This document shows positions 1-5,455 of a stretch of 6,707 bases of DNA, one piece after another. The DNA is from Rhodospirillaceae bacterium (lineage in GTDB: Bacteria > Pseudomonadota > Alphaproteobacteria > Rickettsiales > UBA3002), in assembly GCA_947458525.1 (NCBI GenBank), contig CANHAG010000076.1, forward strand, positions 1-6,707, written 5' to 3'. Every line of letters begins with the position of its first letter. The stretch's first letter is position 1. The notes beneath the pieces are model-generated. The model was not told the origin of the DNA. It was given only the letters and a program-made list of their open reading frames with translations, and made no database searches. The translations under genes and the position numbers were made by a program.

Positions 1-210
1 AATGCCCAGCGCACGGCACGCCCGCCGCTCGCTGACACCATGCGTCTTACGAAGATACGCCACCGCGTCACGCTTCGCGGGTGGCGTTACCACTTTTTTG
101 CGTTGACGTCCTTCAGCATGGCGTTGTCCAGCATCGTCTCCGCCAGCAGCTTCTTCAGCCGCGCGTTCTCCGCTTCCAGTGCACGTAACCGCTGCACATC
201 AGAAACCTCC
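1..210 (-). pseudogene. IS3-family transposase fragment, copy 1 (orfA C-terminus plus orfB N-terminus)
   Basis: This runs off the left edge and is the same IS type as the copy at 5445-6020; position n here aligns with n+5599 there. On the minus strand it encodes the C-terminal part of OrfA (VSDVQRLRALEAENARLKK and on to DVNAKKW, stop at 87-89), with leucine-zipper heptads. In the overlapping frame it encodes the start of OrfB (KKVVTPPAKRDAVAYLRK). The slippery A6G at 93-99 and the following hairpin at 58-86 are both kept. OrfA is cut exactly at 210/211, where another IS end begins, so its helix-turn-helix half is missing. Positions 43 to about 172 are identical to the other copy, but 173-210 differ at roughly a third of bases. 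The fragment is therefore a mosaic of two related elements. It cannot make an active transposase from what is visible. Confidence 0.85.
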
Positions 211-237
211 TGACCTGCTCCTAAAAATTTGAACCAG
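211..237 (+). repeat. IS3-type terminal inverted repeat, left boundary of the 5.8-kb block
   Basis: The sequence begins TGACCTGCTCC and ends ACCAG. It matches 20 of 27 positions of the inverted repeat at 5994-6020 read from the other strand, including the first 11 bases and the last 4. It starts with TG, as IS3-family ends do, and points inward toward the large gene. No transposase body adjoins it on the inner side: the stop codon of the large gene lies 3 bp away. In orientation it could be the missing right end of the truncated IS at 5445-6020. The flanking bases (ACCTCC before, TCTGGC after the partner end) show no target duplication. Confidence 0.7.
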
Positions 238-240
238 CTG

Positions 241-3200
241 TTATTGCACGCCAGCACTTACAGATGGTTGCGGTGATGGTACGGGCGGGGTTGTCGGCGG
301 GGCGCTGGCATGCAAGGCCTGAATAATCTCTGATGCGCTGATTCGGCCATTATTGCTTGTAATAAAGTTCAGGAAATCGAAGCCTTCCGGGAAGGCCGCT
401 TTTAATTCAGCCAAGGTTAAGTTGCCAGGTTGGCTTCCGGCCTCTCCACCCAGACCATTGGCTCTCAGATCCGGCAGGGTTGCACTCAGTGCCTGATCTA
501 TCACTACGCTGGTGAGTGCCTGATTTAACTCCGCACTGCTGAGCGTTCCATCGCCATTCGCGTCGATGCGAGAGATTGCACCAAGGTTCCCCCGGGCTAA
601 TAATGCATGCACCTCATTGATGGAGACGGTGCCATCATGATTTGCATCGAGAAATGGTCGCAGACGCGGATCAAGATCTTTCATCGCGTCCCGAATTTTT
701 CTATCAATACCGGTTAGCCACCCTATGGCTCTGGAAGCGTAGCGCTGTGCTGCCTGCTCACCCACAATAGCGCCACCAATGCCGCCGGCGACCCCTGCCA
801 CTACCCCCACCGTGATGGTTCCAACACCCGGCACAACGCTGCCGGTAGCAGCGCCCATCAGGGCTCCGGCTCCGGCACCTACTGCAAGGCCACCGAAAAT
901 ACCGCCAAGGGTTCCACCCACGGCGCCCGTTGCGCGCTCGCGGTCGCCGGCTCTTACCGCAACAAAAGTTTCGGCACCACCCGCCGCTACCGCTAAGGGA
1001 ATCGCGGCCCTGCCTGCCATTCTTCCGGCAGCGTGCATGGTACTTCCCCTGGCGCCTTGCGCCACGGCCTGTTCCACTTGCCCTCCTGTTCTGGCTAATC
1101 TTGCCGCATCATCTGCCGCAGCGCTGCTGGCGGGTGCGGATGGCGCAGGCGGCGGCGTTGCTGCAGCAATCGGCGCGGCAGGTGCGGAAACAGGAGGTGC
1201 AACGGGGTGAACAGCAGGAATCCGCGGCGCAGCGGAGGATGTACGTACCGTGGTCATATCATCCGCCGTTGACACAGCCCCGGCCAGAATATTTGCGCCA
1301 TCAAGCGCCACACTGGTCACGGCACCGGCGCGTCTTACCGCATCGGCAGATTCTATATCCTGTTGAAACGTACCATCGATTTCGTTGAACTTCTGGTAGA
1401 GCCCATACATCCCCATCGCAACGCCCAGCCCATTGCTTGCTCCTGACTGAATCGCCAGGCGCGAGGTAATAAGATGTTGTGGTAAAGCGCCTTCTGGGGA
1501 ATGTAGTGCTAGGTTAGGTCTGCCTGTAACCTCAGCAATTCCAGAAATTGCTTTACCCCACCATACCGATCTGAACCCTCTTTCCTCAGGCGCACGCACG
1601 GGCGAATCAGTTTTGTTCACAACATCGTGGATTGTGGTAATCAATGGTATTGTTTCTGATAATTTCGCCATAGAGTGTTGGACTTCGTGTTGACGCCCCG
1701 TTGCCCGCAAGTCGCTATGATGTCCGATATTCCTCCGATCAGGGTGGTTTTCCGGGTCGGTGTAAGCGATAATGCCGTGATAAAAATCATCGCCCAGAAG
1801 GCCCCGCAGCCTCTCGTTGCTCACTATTTGATTTCTGGCCGTATCTAGATCGCGCGGCAGAGGTACAGAATCAAACTTTCCATTGTGAATATCGACTACG
1901 ATTTCTTTGTCGCCGACATTGATAACTTTTTCTTTTGCCAAATCAATCGGCCGATCGGAATTGTAGGGGCGAACATGTTTTATAACCGCTTCATAGGCTG
2001 CGCCTAATTCCATCGCCACCAATACATAAGGATCAATGTCAGCACCAGCCAATCTGCTCTCAATACGGTACTGATCAGGCTTTTCCCACCCAATCATGGA
2101 ACTACGGTTGGGCCCGTAATAGATCCAGTCCAGAAGACCGGTAAACCGTTCAAATATTCCACCACCATAGCGCGACGCCACGGAATTAACCGGAATTTCC
2201 TGCGTCTCTTTTACCGATTGAATCTGGCCAATAGCATACGAGAAATCTGCACCCTTATTTGGCATATGCCCCGCACGGTTAGGGCCTACAAGAAGAGCGC
2301 CATAAAGTTTTGCATAGTCAATGCGCAAGGGGGCCAGTCGTGTGTATGAACTCGGATGGGGAAGATATGCCGCAGTTCCTTCCGCATGGCTGCGGATAAG
2401 CGCATCAATAACATGACGTTGGAGATCCGTTGTTTCTTTGCCTGATGGATCATAAAATAGGTTCTTTACACCATCAGCACTCCACAAACTAATATTTAAA
2501 TGGGTGCCATTTTTCTCACTGAAGCCCCCGGCTGCAACAGCAGGAGCGAATGAAACACCGCTCAATCCCCAACGCGGCGCATTTGCTTGTACTGCTTCCT
2601 TGAACCCGGCAAGAGTATCCGCTGTCGCCAGAGGTGATGCATCGGCCAAGCCTGTACCGGGCATATGACGATTAGGACCTGTCACCAGTTCGTATACAAC
2701 CTGAGATCCGGGTTCACGATGCACACGTTCAATGGTCGGAATGAATTGTCGTAACTGACGAGTGAGCCCATTTTCATCCAGCAAATTTGGCTCTGGAAAC
2801 CCTTGTTCATTCAGCGGCACGAATTCCAATTCCGCACCCATGCGCACACGAATACCGAGATCCGCCAGAGCTTGTTCAAAGAATTTGATGCGCTCAACGG
2901 CTGCTCGCCTGAGCGCATCCATCTGGAATTCAGCAGGCGCGTTTTCTGTCACAGACCCACCTATTACTCTATTCTTTAACGTATCTCCCCATCTCTCGCT
3001 CACTGTGACACGCAAACCTTTTCCTGAAAGATATTCTTTCAAAGTTGGAACTGCGGATTGAAACCAGTTCATGTCATTATGTTGTGATAGATTTTGTAGC
3101 ACTTGATCAACACTGCCGCTTATGTATTTGCTGGGTATTTCTCCAACCTTGTGCCAAAAACCCAATGGCCGCAACGCACGCATATAGCCTTGATCTGATT

Positions 3201-3819
3201 CAGCAGTAGAAAATTTTCCCAAGCTCTTCTGCCAAGCTCTGGTTGCATCTGTTGAGCCAGTATAGAAATCTCCAAATATCGCTATATGCGCTCGGTGCGA
3301 GAGCTCCAGCATGCGCTCCTGCGTTACAGTCGAGGGTTTGTGGTGAATAAATTCATACACCTGCCCTTTGTTATCGATAAATTCAGGTGCTAATTCAATT
3401 ATTCTAGACGCCGGATCATAAAAAATGATGGGGCTGGTTTGAAAAGAAATGCCCCTAGCTCCATACTTGTGAAATGGACGGATTTGCATGCCTTCATTGA
3501 GGTGTAAATCATGGGGATCAAATCTTGCCCATACGTTGCCTATTACCCGAGTATCTGTTTCTAATACCTCACCCATTGCTTCTATAGGTGCTAACCCAGC
3601 GCTGTGAATCGCGTGAGCTATGTTCTCCAGTCTGTCCCTTGAACCCACATAGATGGTAACTCCCTTGCCCTCCTCCATGCGACCGCCTTCTCCTACTTTA
3701 TGTAGCAGCCCTCTTTCTTTGCAGAAATGCACCACCTTCTTGGTCCCGGGATCTTCAGGATCATGTGGCAAGGTCAGGTGGATTTTCCATCCATATCTGT
3801 AGGGCTTTTGTCCGTCCAT
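241..3819 (-). CDS. Giant multidomain protein: lanthionine-lyase/HopA1-like N-terminus, glutamine-synthetase-like domain, Gly-rich hydrophobic region, EF-hands
   Basis: 1192 residues. Residues 8-125 contain K12-I-H14, HKVG (40-43), GKGVTIY (51-57) and HKYGARG (117-123). This order recalls the phosphothreonine-lyase-like domain of class III/IV lanthionine synthetases and the OspF/SpvC and HopA1 effectors (by eye, moderate). Residues 200-320 are unassigned. Residues 321-690 are glutamine-synthetase-like: GAELEF with E330/E332, H367-R-E369, YE with E377 (the family's 8-residue spacing), NGTH with H440, SYTR with R494, NRSS with R572, and RIESR with E587/R589 before DPY. An LPRDL...LLGDDF tail resembles the end of the family. 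The usual beta-grasp N-domain is not seen. Residues 861-905 are a Pro/Ala linker and 965-1021 a Gly/Ala hydrophobic stretch. Four EF-hand-like loops follow, at 1058-1069, 1086-1097, 1127-1138 and 1153-1164; the last two are degenerate. No signal peptide is visible. The ATG at 3819 is the only usual start codon after an in-frame stop at 3844-3846 and has a weak ribosome site. The activity is unknown; a gamma-glutamyl-type ligase or effector is inference. Confidence 0.85.
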   Translation of the reverse strand: MDGQKPYRYGWKIHLTLPHDPEDPGTKKVVHFCKERGLLHKVGEGGRMEEGKGVTIYVGSRDRLENIAHAIHSAGLAPIEAMGEVLETDTRVIGNVWARFDPHDLHLNEGMQIRPFHKYGARGISFQTSPIIFYDPASRIIELAPEFIDNKGQVYEFIHHKPSTVTQERMLELSHRAHIAIFGDFYTGSTDATRAWQKSLGKFSTAESDQGYMRALRPLGFWHKVGEIPSKYISGSVDQVLQNLSQHNDMNWFQSAVPTLKEYLSGKGLRVTVSERWGDTLKNRVIGGSVTENAPAEFQMDALRRAAVERIKFFEQALADLGIRVRMGAELEFVPLNEQGFPEPNLLDENGLTRQLRQFIPTIERVHREPGSQVVYELVTGPNRHMPGTGLADASPLATADTLAGFKEAVQANAPRWGLSGVSFAPAVAAGGFSEKNGTHLNISLWSADGVKNLFYDPSGKETTDLQRHVIDALIRSHAEGTAAYLPHPSSYTRLAPLRIDYAKLYGALLVGPNRAGHMPNKGADFSYAIGQIQSVKETQEIPVNSVASRYGGGIFERFTGLLDWIYYGPNRSSMIGWEKPDQYRIESRLAGADIDPYVLVAMELGAAYEAVIKHVRPYNSDRPIDLAKEKVINVGDKEIVVDIHNGKFDSVPLPRDLDTARNQIVSNERLRGLLGDDFYHGIIAYTDPENHPDRRNIGHHSDLRATGRQHEVQHSMAKLSETIPLITTIHDVVNKTDSPVRAPEERGFRSVWWGKAISGIAEVTGRPNLALHSPEGALPQHLITSRLAIQSGASNGLGVAMGMYGLYQKFNEIDGTFQQDIESADAVRRAGAVTSVALDGANILAGAVSTADDMTTVRTSSAAPRIPAVHPVAPPVSAPAAPIAAATPPPAPSAPASSAAADDAARLARTGGQVEQAVAQGARGSTMHAAGRMAGRAAIPLAVAAGGAETFVAVRAGDRERATGAVGGTLGGIFGGLAVGAGAGALMGAATGSVVPGVGTITVGVVAGVAGGIGGAIVGEQAAQRYASRAIGWLTGIDRKIRDAMKDLDPRLRPFLDANHDGTVSINEVHALLARGNLGAISRIDANGDGTLSSAELNQALTSVVIDQALSATLPDLRANGLGGEAGSQPGNLTLAELKAAFPEGFDFLNFITSNNGRISASEIIQALHASAPPTTPPVPSPQPSVSAGVQ

Positions 3820-3891
3820 AGTGGTTACTTTATCAATGAAATGTTAAGGTTTATTTAAGATCTCCTTAATCTCCCAATATCGGATGAGTTC
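3820..3891 (-). other. Intergenic leader upstream of the large gene
   Basis: This 72-bp AT-rich stretch separates the frame ending at 3892 from the ATG at 3819. It holds an inverted repeat, TTAAGG (3844-3849) with CCTTAA (3864-3869), separated by 14 bp. The only good Shine-Dalgarno-like run, AAGGAG, falls inside that repeat, too far from the ATG to serve it. A TTAAGG/TAACAT pair spaced 17 bp could be a weak promoter. None of this is strong. The large gene may have its own weak promoter here or be read through from the toxin-antitoxin operon. Confidence 0.25.
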
Positions 3892-4020
3892 CTACAGGGG
3901 TAGTTTGAAGAAAGCCTCGCAGGTGACCCGCTCCCCGAGGATGGCAACTCTTTTGCCTTCTTCACTTTGTTTAATGTAGTCCCGCACGAGCGAATAATTC
4001 CGATAAATGTTGCCATTTTT
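3892..4020 (-). pseudogene. 42-residue open frame directly after, and in frame with, the toxin stop codon
   Basis: On the minus strand, reading on from the toxin's TAG without changing frame gives KNGNIYRNYSLVRDYIKQ and then SEEGKRVAILGERVTCEAFF, ending KLPL and TAG. The composition looks like real protein (amphipathic helix, then a short beta-like GKRVAILGE run). There is no ATG and no convincing ribosome site; the only internal start is a GTG at 3987. It is most likely the tail of a gene whose 5' part was lost when the toxin-antitoxin cassette arrived, or an extension of the toxin cut off by a nonsense mutation. I do not recognise the family. Confidence 0.4.
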
Positions 4021-4545
4021 CTATCTTGTTTCACTCTGGTCTGTTTCAGTATTGTTTTTCCCTTTCCCGATTGAAAGAATCAGGGTCATGGGCTGTGTTG
4101 GCGACGCGATGAATCCGTAACGCTCATAAAATGCTTTTGCTGCATCTGAGATTGCGTGGACAAGCATGCCACGTATACCCAATATTTCCCCTGCCCGCAT
4201 GGTTCTAAGCACCGCATCTTGCAACATCGCTACGCCGATGCCCTTTCCCTGCCACGCAGTATCCACTGCCAGCCGTCCCATGATGACCTGCGGCACCGGA
4301 TCAGGCATATTGCGCCGTACCGAGCCGGGCGCATCATTCAGTGCCAGTGCACCGAATGCGAGGCAGTAATACCCCACCACTTTCTTCCCCTTTGTCACCG
4401 CATAGGTGCGCGATGCTCCACTGGTCTGGTTTTGTAATGCCCGCCGCCGGAGCCAGTCATCAAGACTTGGTATGCCGCAAGAAAAGCCATCCATCGAATG
4501 ATTGGCCGTGAGTAATGTCGGCGCATTCAGGCTCAATTTTTCCAC
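4021..4545 (-). CDS. tacT: GNAT-family acetyltransferase toxin, TacT/KacT/AtaT type
   Basis: 174 residues. Toxins of this family use acetyl-CoA to acetylate the aminoacyl end of charged tRNAs, blocking translation, and are neutralised by a DUF1778 antitoxin. The fold signature is clear: IPSLDDWLRRRALQNQ at 25-40 near the N-terminus, RRNMPDPVPQVIMGRLAVD at 77-95, the acetyl-CoA-binding loop QGKGIG at 99-104, and KAFYERYGF at 137-145. In that last motif Y140 occupies the position of the catalytic tyrosine. The start is GTG at 4545, which overlaps the antitoxin stop by 13 bp and suggests translational coupling. A later ATG would delete the conserved N-terminal strand. The last ~15 residues (GKGKNNTETDQSETR) are a polar tail beyond the usual family end. 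All key residues are present, so it is probably active. Confidence 0.9.
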   Translation of the reverse strand: MEKLSLNAPTLLTANHSMDGFSCGIPSLDDWLRRRALQNQTSGASRTYAVTKGKKVVGYYCLAFGALALNDAPGSVRRNMPDPVPQVIMGRLAVDTAWQGKGIGVAMLQDAVLRTMRAGEILGIRGMLVHAISDAAKAFYERYGFIASPTQPMTLILSIGKGKNNTETDQSETR

Positions 4546-4817
4546 GGCTTATTGGCTTTCATCAAACGATCAAACCCCTCTTTGCTTGGCGACTGATCGA
4601 GTATAGACAAAAAATAATCGTAGGTTTGCTGATCCACGCGCACTAAGGTTTGATCCAGCAGTGCATCTTCTGCGGCACGCCGCGCCGCATCAATCATGAA
4701 ATCGGAGCGGGTTTTGCCATAGGCTTTTGCCGCCCGGTCGATCAGGGAACGTATATCGCTACGGATGCGCAGGTTCACCGCGTGAGTTGGCATATTGGAA
4801 GATGTTTCTTGCCTCAT
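4533..4817 (-). CDS. tacA: DUF1778 ribbon-helix-helix antitoxin, TacA/KacA type
   Basis: 94 residues. It is the antitoxin and autorepressor of the downstream GNAT toxin. Residues about 11-55 hold the ribbon-helix-helix DNA-binding part: strand HAVNLRIRSDIRSLIDRAA, then AYGKTRSDFMIDAARRAAE. The rest (about 56-94, DQQTYDYFLSILDQSPSKEG onward) is the toxin-binding tail ending KPWKN. The reading frame is open to 4874, but I chose the ATG at 4817. It has an AAAGG ribosome site 8 bases upstream, starts where the family starts, and leaves the promoter and operator outside the gene. Stop TGA at 4533-4535 lies inside the toxin's first codons. Length and order (antitoxin first, overlapping toxin) match the family. 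Confidence 0.9.
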   Translation of the reverse strand: MRQETSSNMPTHAVNLRIRSDIRSLIDRAAKAYGKTRSDFMIDAARRAAEDALLDQTLVRVDQQTYDYFLSILDQSPSKEGFDRLMKANKPWKN

Positions 4818-4846
4818 GGTTTGACCTTTCTTTGTTCTGAGCGGTA

Positions 4847-4874
4847 ATTGTACCATACCACAAGAGATACACAA
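4847..4874 (-). promoter_or_regulatory. Predicted sigma-70 promoter of the toxin-antitoxin operon
   Basis: On the minus strand, a -35 element TTGTGT (4869-4874) and a -10 element TACAAT (4847-4852) are separated by 16 bp. Transcription would begin near 4840, giving a leader of about 22 bases before the ATG at 4817 that includes the AAAGG ribosome site. The -35 lies inside the palindrome at 4865-4883, as expected for autorepression. Confidence 0.55.
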
Positions 4875-4883
4875 TGTATATCT
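4865..4883. promoter_or_regulatory. Palindromic operator for the antitoxin repressor
   Basis: The plus strand reads AGATACACAATGTATATCT, a 19-bp palindrome with 9-bp arms and one mismatched pair around a single central base. It covers the -35 element of the toxin-antitoxin promoter. Ribbon-helix-helix antitoxins of the TacA/KacA type bind palindromes in this position and repress their own operon, more tightly with toxin bound. Confidence 0.6.
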
Positions 4884-4901
4884 TTAATGGGGCGGCATGG
4901 T

Positions 4902-5126
4902 TTATGTGAAAATGCGCTTTTCTTCGTCGATGGTTTTCAAAATTTCTTCTGCGGTCATAACCGTTTCCAGTATGTCGTCGAGATTGTCGTTGTTGGAGCT
5001 CCACTCAAGAAATTTGTCCGTAACCACTTGTCTTTCTGGAATCAGCTTAAATTGTCCATGCTTACACATCCCCTAAGTTTTCGGGCTACTGTTTTTGATG
5101 GGATGGAAGTAAGCTGTCATTGTCAT
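4902..5126 (-). pseudogene. Small gene interrupted by an in-frame TAG at codon 18
   Basis: A very good ribosome site (AGGAGG, 8 bases before the ATG at 5126) starts a frame reading MTMTAYFHPIKNSSPKT and then TAG. The same frame continues GMCKHGQFKLIPERQVVTDK and runs on through acidic, helical sequence to EEKRIFT and TAA at 4902-4904. Read through, it is about 74 residues. The downstream part has its own ATG at 5069 (55 residues), directly preceded by the TAG and a GGGG run, so stop-restart translation is also possible. The coherent composition across the stop argues for one original gene broken by a nonsense mutation. I do not recognise the family. It lies upstream of the toxin-antitoxin promoter on the same strand, but its stop precedes that promoter. 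Confidence 0.5.
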
Positions 5127-5134
5127 AGCGATCT

Positions 5135-5140
5135 CCTCCT
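5135..5140 (-). promoter_or_regulatory. Strong ribosome-binding site of the interrupted small gene
   Basis: The minus strand reads AGGAGGAGATCGCT before the ATG at 5126. This is a full anti-16S match with an 8-base spacer, the best in the window, which supports a real translation start in front of the TAG-interrupted frame. Confidence 0.65.
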
Positions 5141-5191
5141 ACAATCCAGGCTGCTTCAGGATGCTATCGCGCGCGCTCTTTTAAAGAAGGT

Positions 5192-5246
5192 TGGTGCCCC
5201 AGGAGGGACTTGAACCCCCACTCCGTTGCCGAAAGCAGATTTTGAG
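5192..5246 (-). other. Attachment site: 3' half of tRNA-Leu(CAA)
   Basis: On the minus strand this 55-bp stretch contains an anticodon loop CTCAAAA (anticodon CAA) and a class II variable arm. It continues with a T-arm GGGGG-TTCAAGT-CCCTC, an acceptor strand CTGGGGC, discriminator A and encoded CCA (5192-5194). The 5' half is missing: the bases before the loop do not pair with the anticodon stem, and no D-arm or matching 5' acceptor GCCCCAG lies upstream. A tRNA truncated exactly from the anticodon loop to CCA is the usual trace of tyrosine-integrase insertion into a tRNA gene, so this is an att site (attR-like) rather than a working tRNA. The repeats and possible integrase remnant next to it fit. 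Confidence 0.75.
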
Positions 5247-5282
5247 TGCTCCGCGTTTATTTTAAGATGTTGTATTAAATAG

Positions 5283-5444
5283 CTAAAACATCCATCGCCT
5301 GATTTTTTGTGTAAGAGTTTGTGTAAGTGTGTAAGACGTGTGTAAGGCTTTTTTTGATAAATCTGGCGCGGCTGTGAATCCATTGCAGAGCGTGGTTCCA
5401 GTGTCTAGTTTTTTGATAAGGTCATCCAGCTCAGAATGATGCTG
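5283..5444 (-). pseudogene. 53-residue C-terminal remnant, possibly a tyrosine integrase
   Basis: The frame is open from the IS junction and starts QHHSELDDLIKKLDTGTTLC. It continues through a Ser/Thr-rich stretch (HTSYTLTQTLTQ) to a basic-hydrophobic end RRWMF and TAG at 5283-5285. The stop lies 36 bp from the tRNA-Leu attachment site, and the last third of the frame is made of the GTGTAAG repeats. Position next to an att site suggests the C-terminal end of the island's integrase, cut off when the IS arrived. No catalytic box (R-HxxR-Y) is present in the surviving part, so the assignment rests on context only. Confidence 0.35.
5309..5346. repeat. Four direct GTGTAAG repeats, possible integrase arm-type sites
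   Basis: Exact copies of GTGTAAG start at 5309, 5321, 5329 and 5340, giving steps of 12, 8 and 11 bp, close to one helical turn. They sit 62 bp from the edge of the tRNA-Leu core. Short direct repeats of this size beside a tRNA core are typical of arm-type binding sites for the N-terminal domain of tyrosine integrases. They overlap the 3' end of the possible integrase remnant. Confidence 0.45.
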
Positions 5445-5455
5445 AGTTTTTTGAT
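5407..5455. repeat. Direct repeat AGTTTTTTGAT at the IS truncation point
   Basis: Identical 11-mers lie at 5407-5417 and 5445-5455, with a related TTTTTTGAT at 5350-5358. The second copy is the last IS-like sequence of orfB and the first lies in the adjacent remnant. Between them, CTCAG and CTGAG (5430-5446) form a small inverted repeat. Microhomology of this kind could have mediated the deletion that removed the rest of the IS. Confidence 0.4.

Noticed and set aside
779..1388. Two long plus-strand open frames rich in Pro/Ala/Arg
   Set aside because: They are antisense to the Gly/Ala/Pro-rich part of the large minus-strand gene; the biased composition keeps the opposite strand free of stops. 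No ribosome site or domain.
241..3819. Ordinary housekeeping glutamine synthetase
   Set aside because: The domain is embedded in a 1192-residue fusion, lacks the usual N-terminal beta-grasp part and has altered substrate positions.
3844..3869. TTAAGG/CCTTAA inverted repeat as a terminator or operator
   Set aside because: The arms are only 6 bp and AT-rich with a 14-bp gap and no U-run; too weak to call.
4848..5213. 121-residue plus-strand frame
   Set aside because: It lies opposite the TAG-interrupted small gene and across the toxin-antitoxin promoter; it has no convincing ribosome site and no recognisable domain.
5192..5246. Functional tRNA gene
   Set aside because: There is no D-arm, 5' acceptor or anticodon 5' strand; only the 3' half is present.
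5309..5346. CRISPR or plasmid origin iterons
   Set aside because: The repeats are 7 bp with 1-5 bp between them and there is no repeat-spacer pattern or rep gene; the att context explains them better.
5156..5383. 75-residue minus-strand frame through the tRNA-like site
   Set aside because: Its VGVQVPPGAP segment is only the translation of a tRNA 3' half, a common artefact; the better frame in this stretch ends at 5283.
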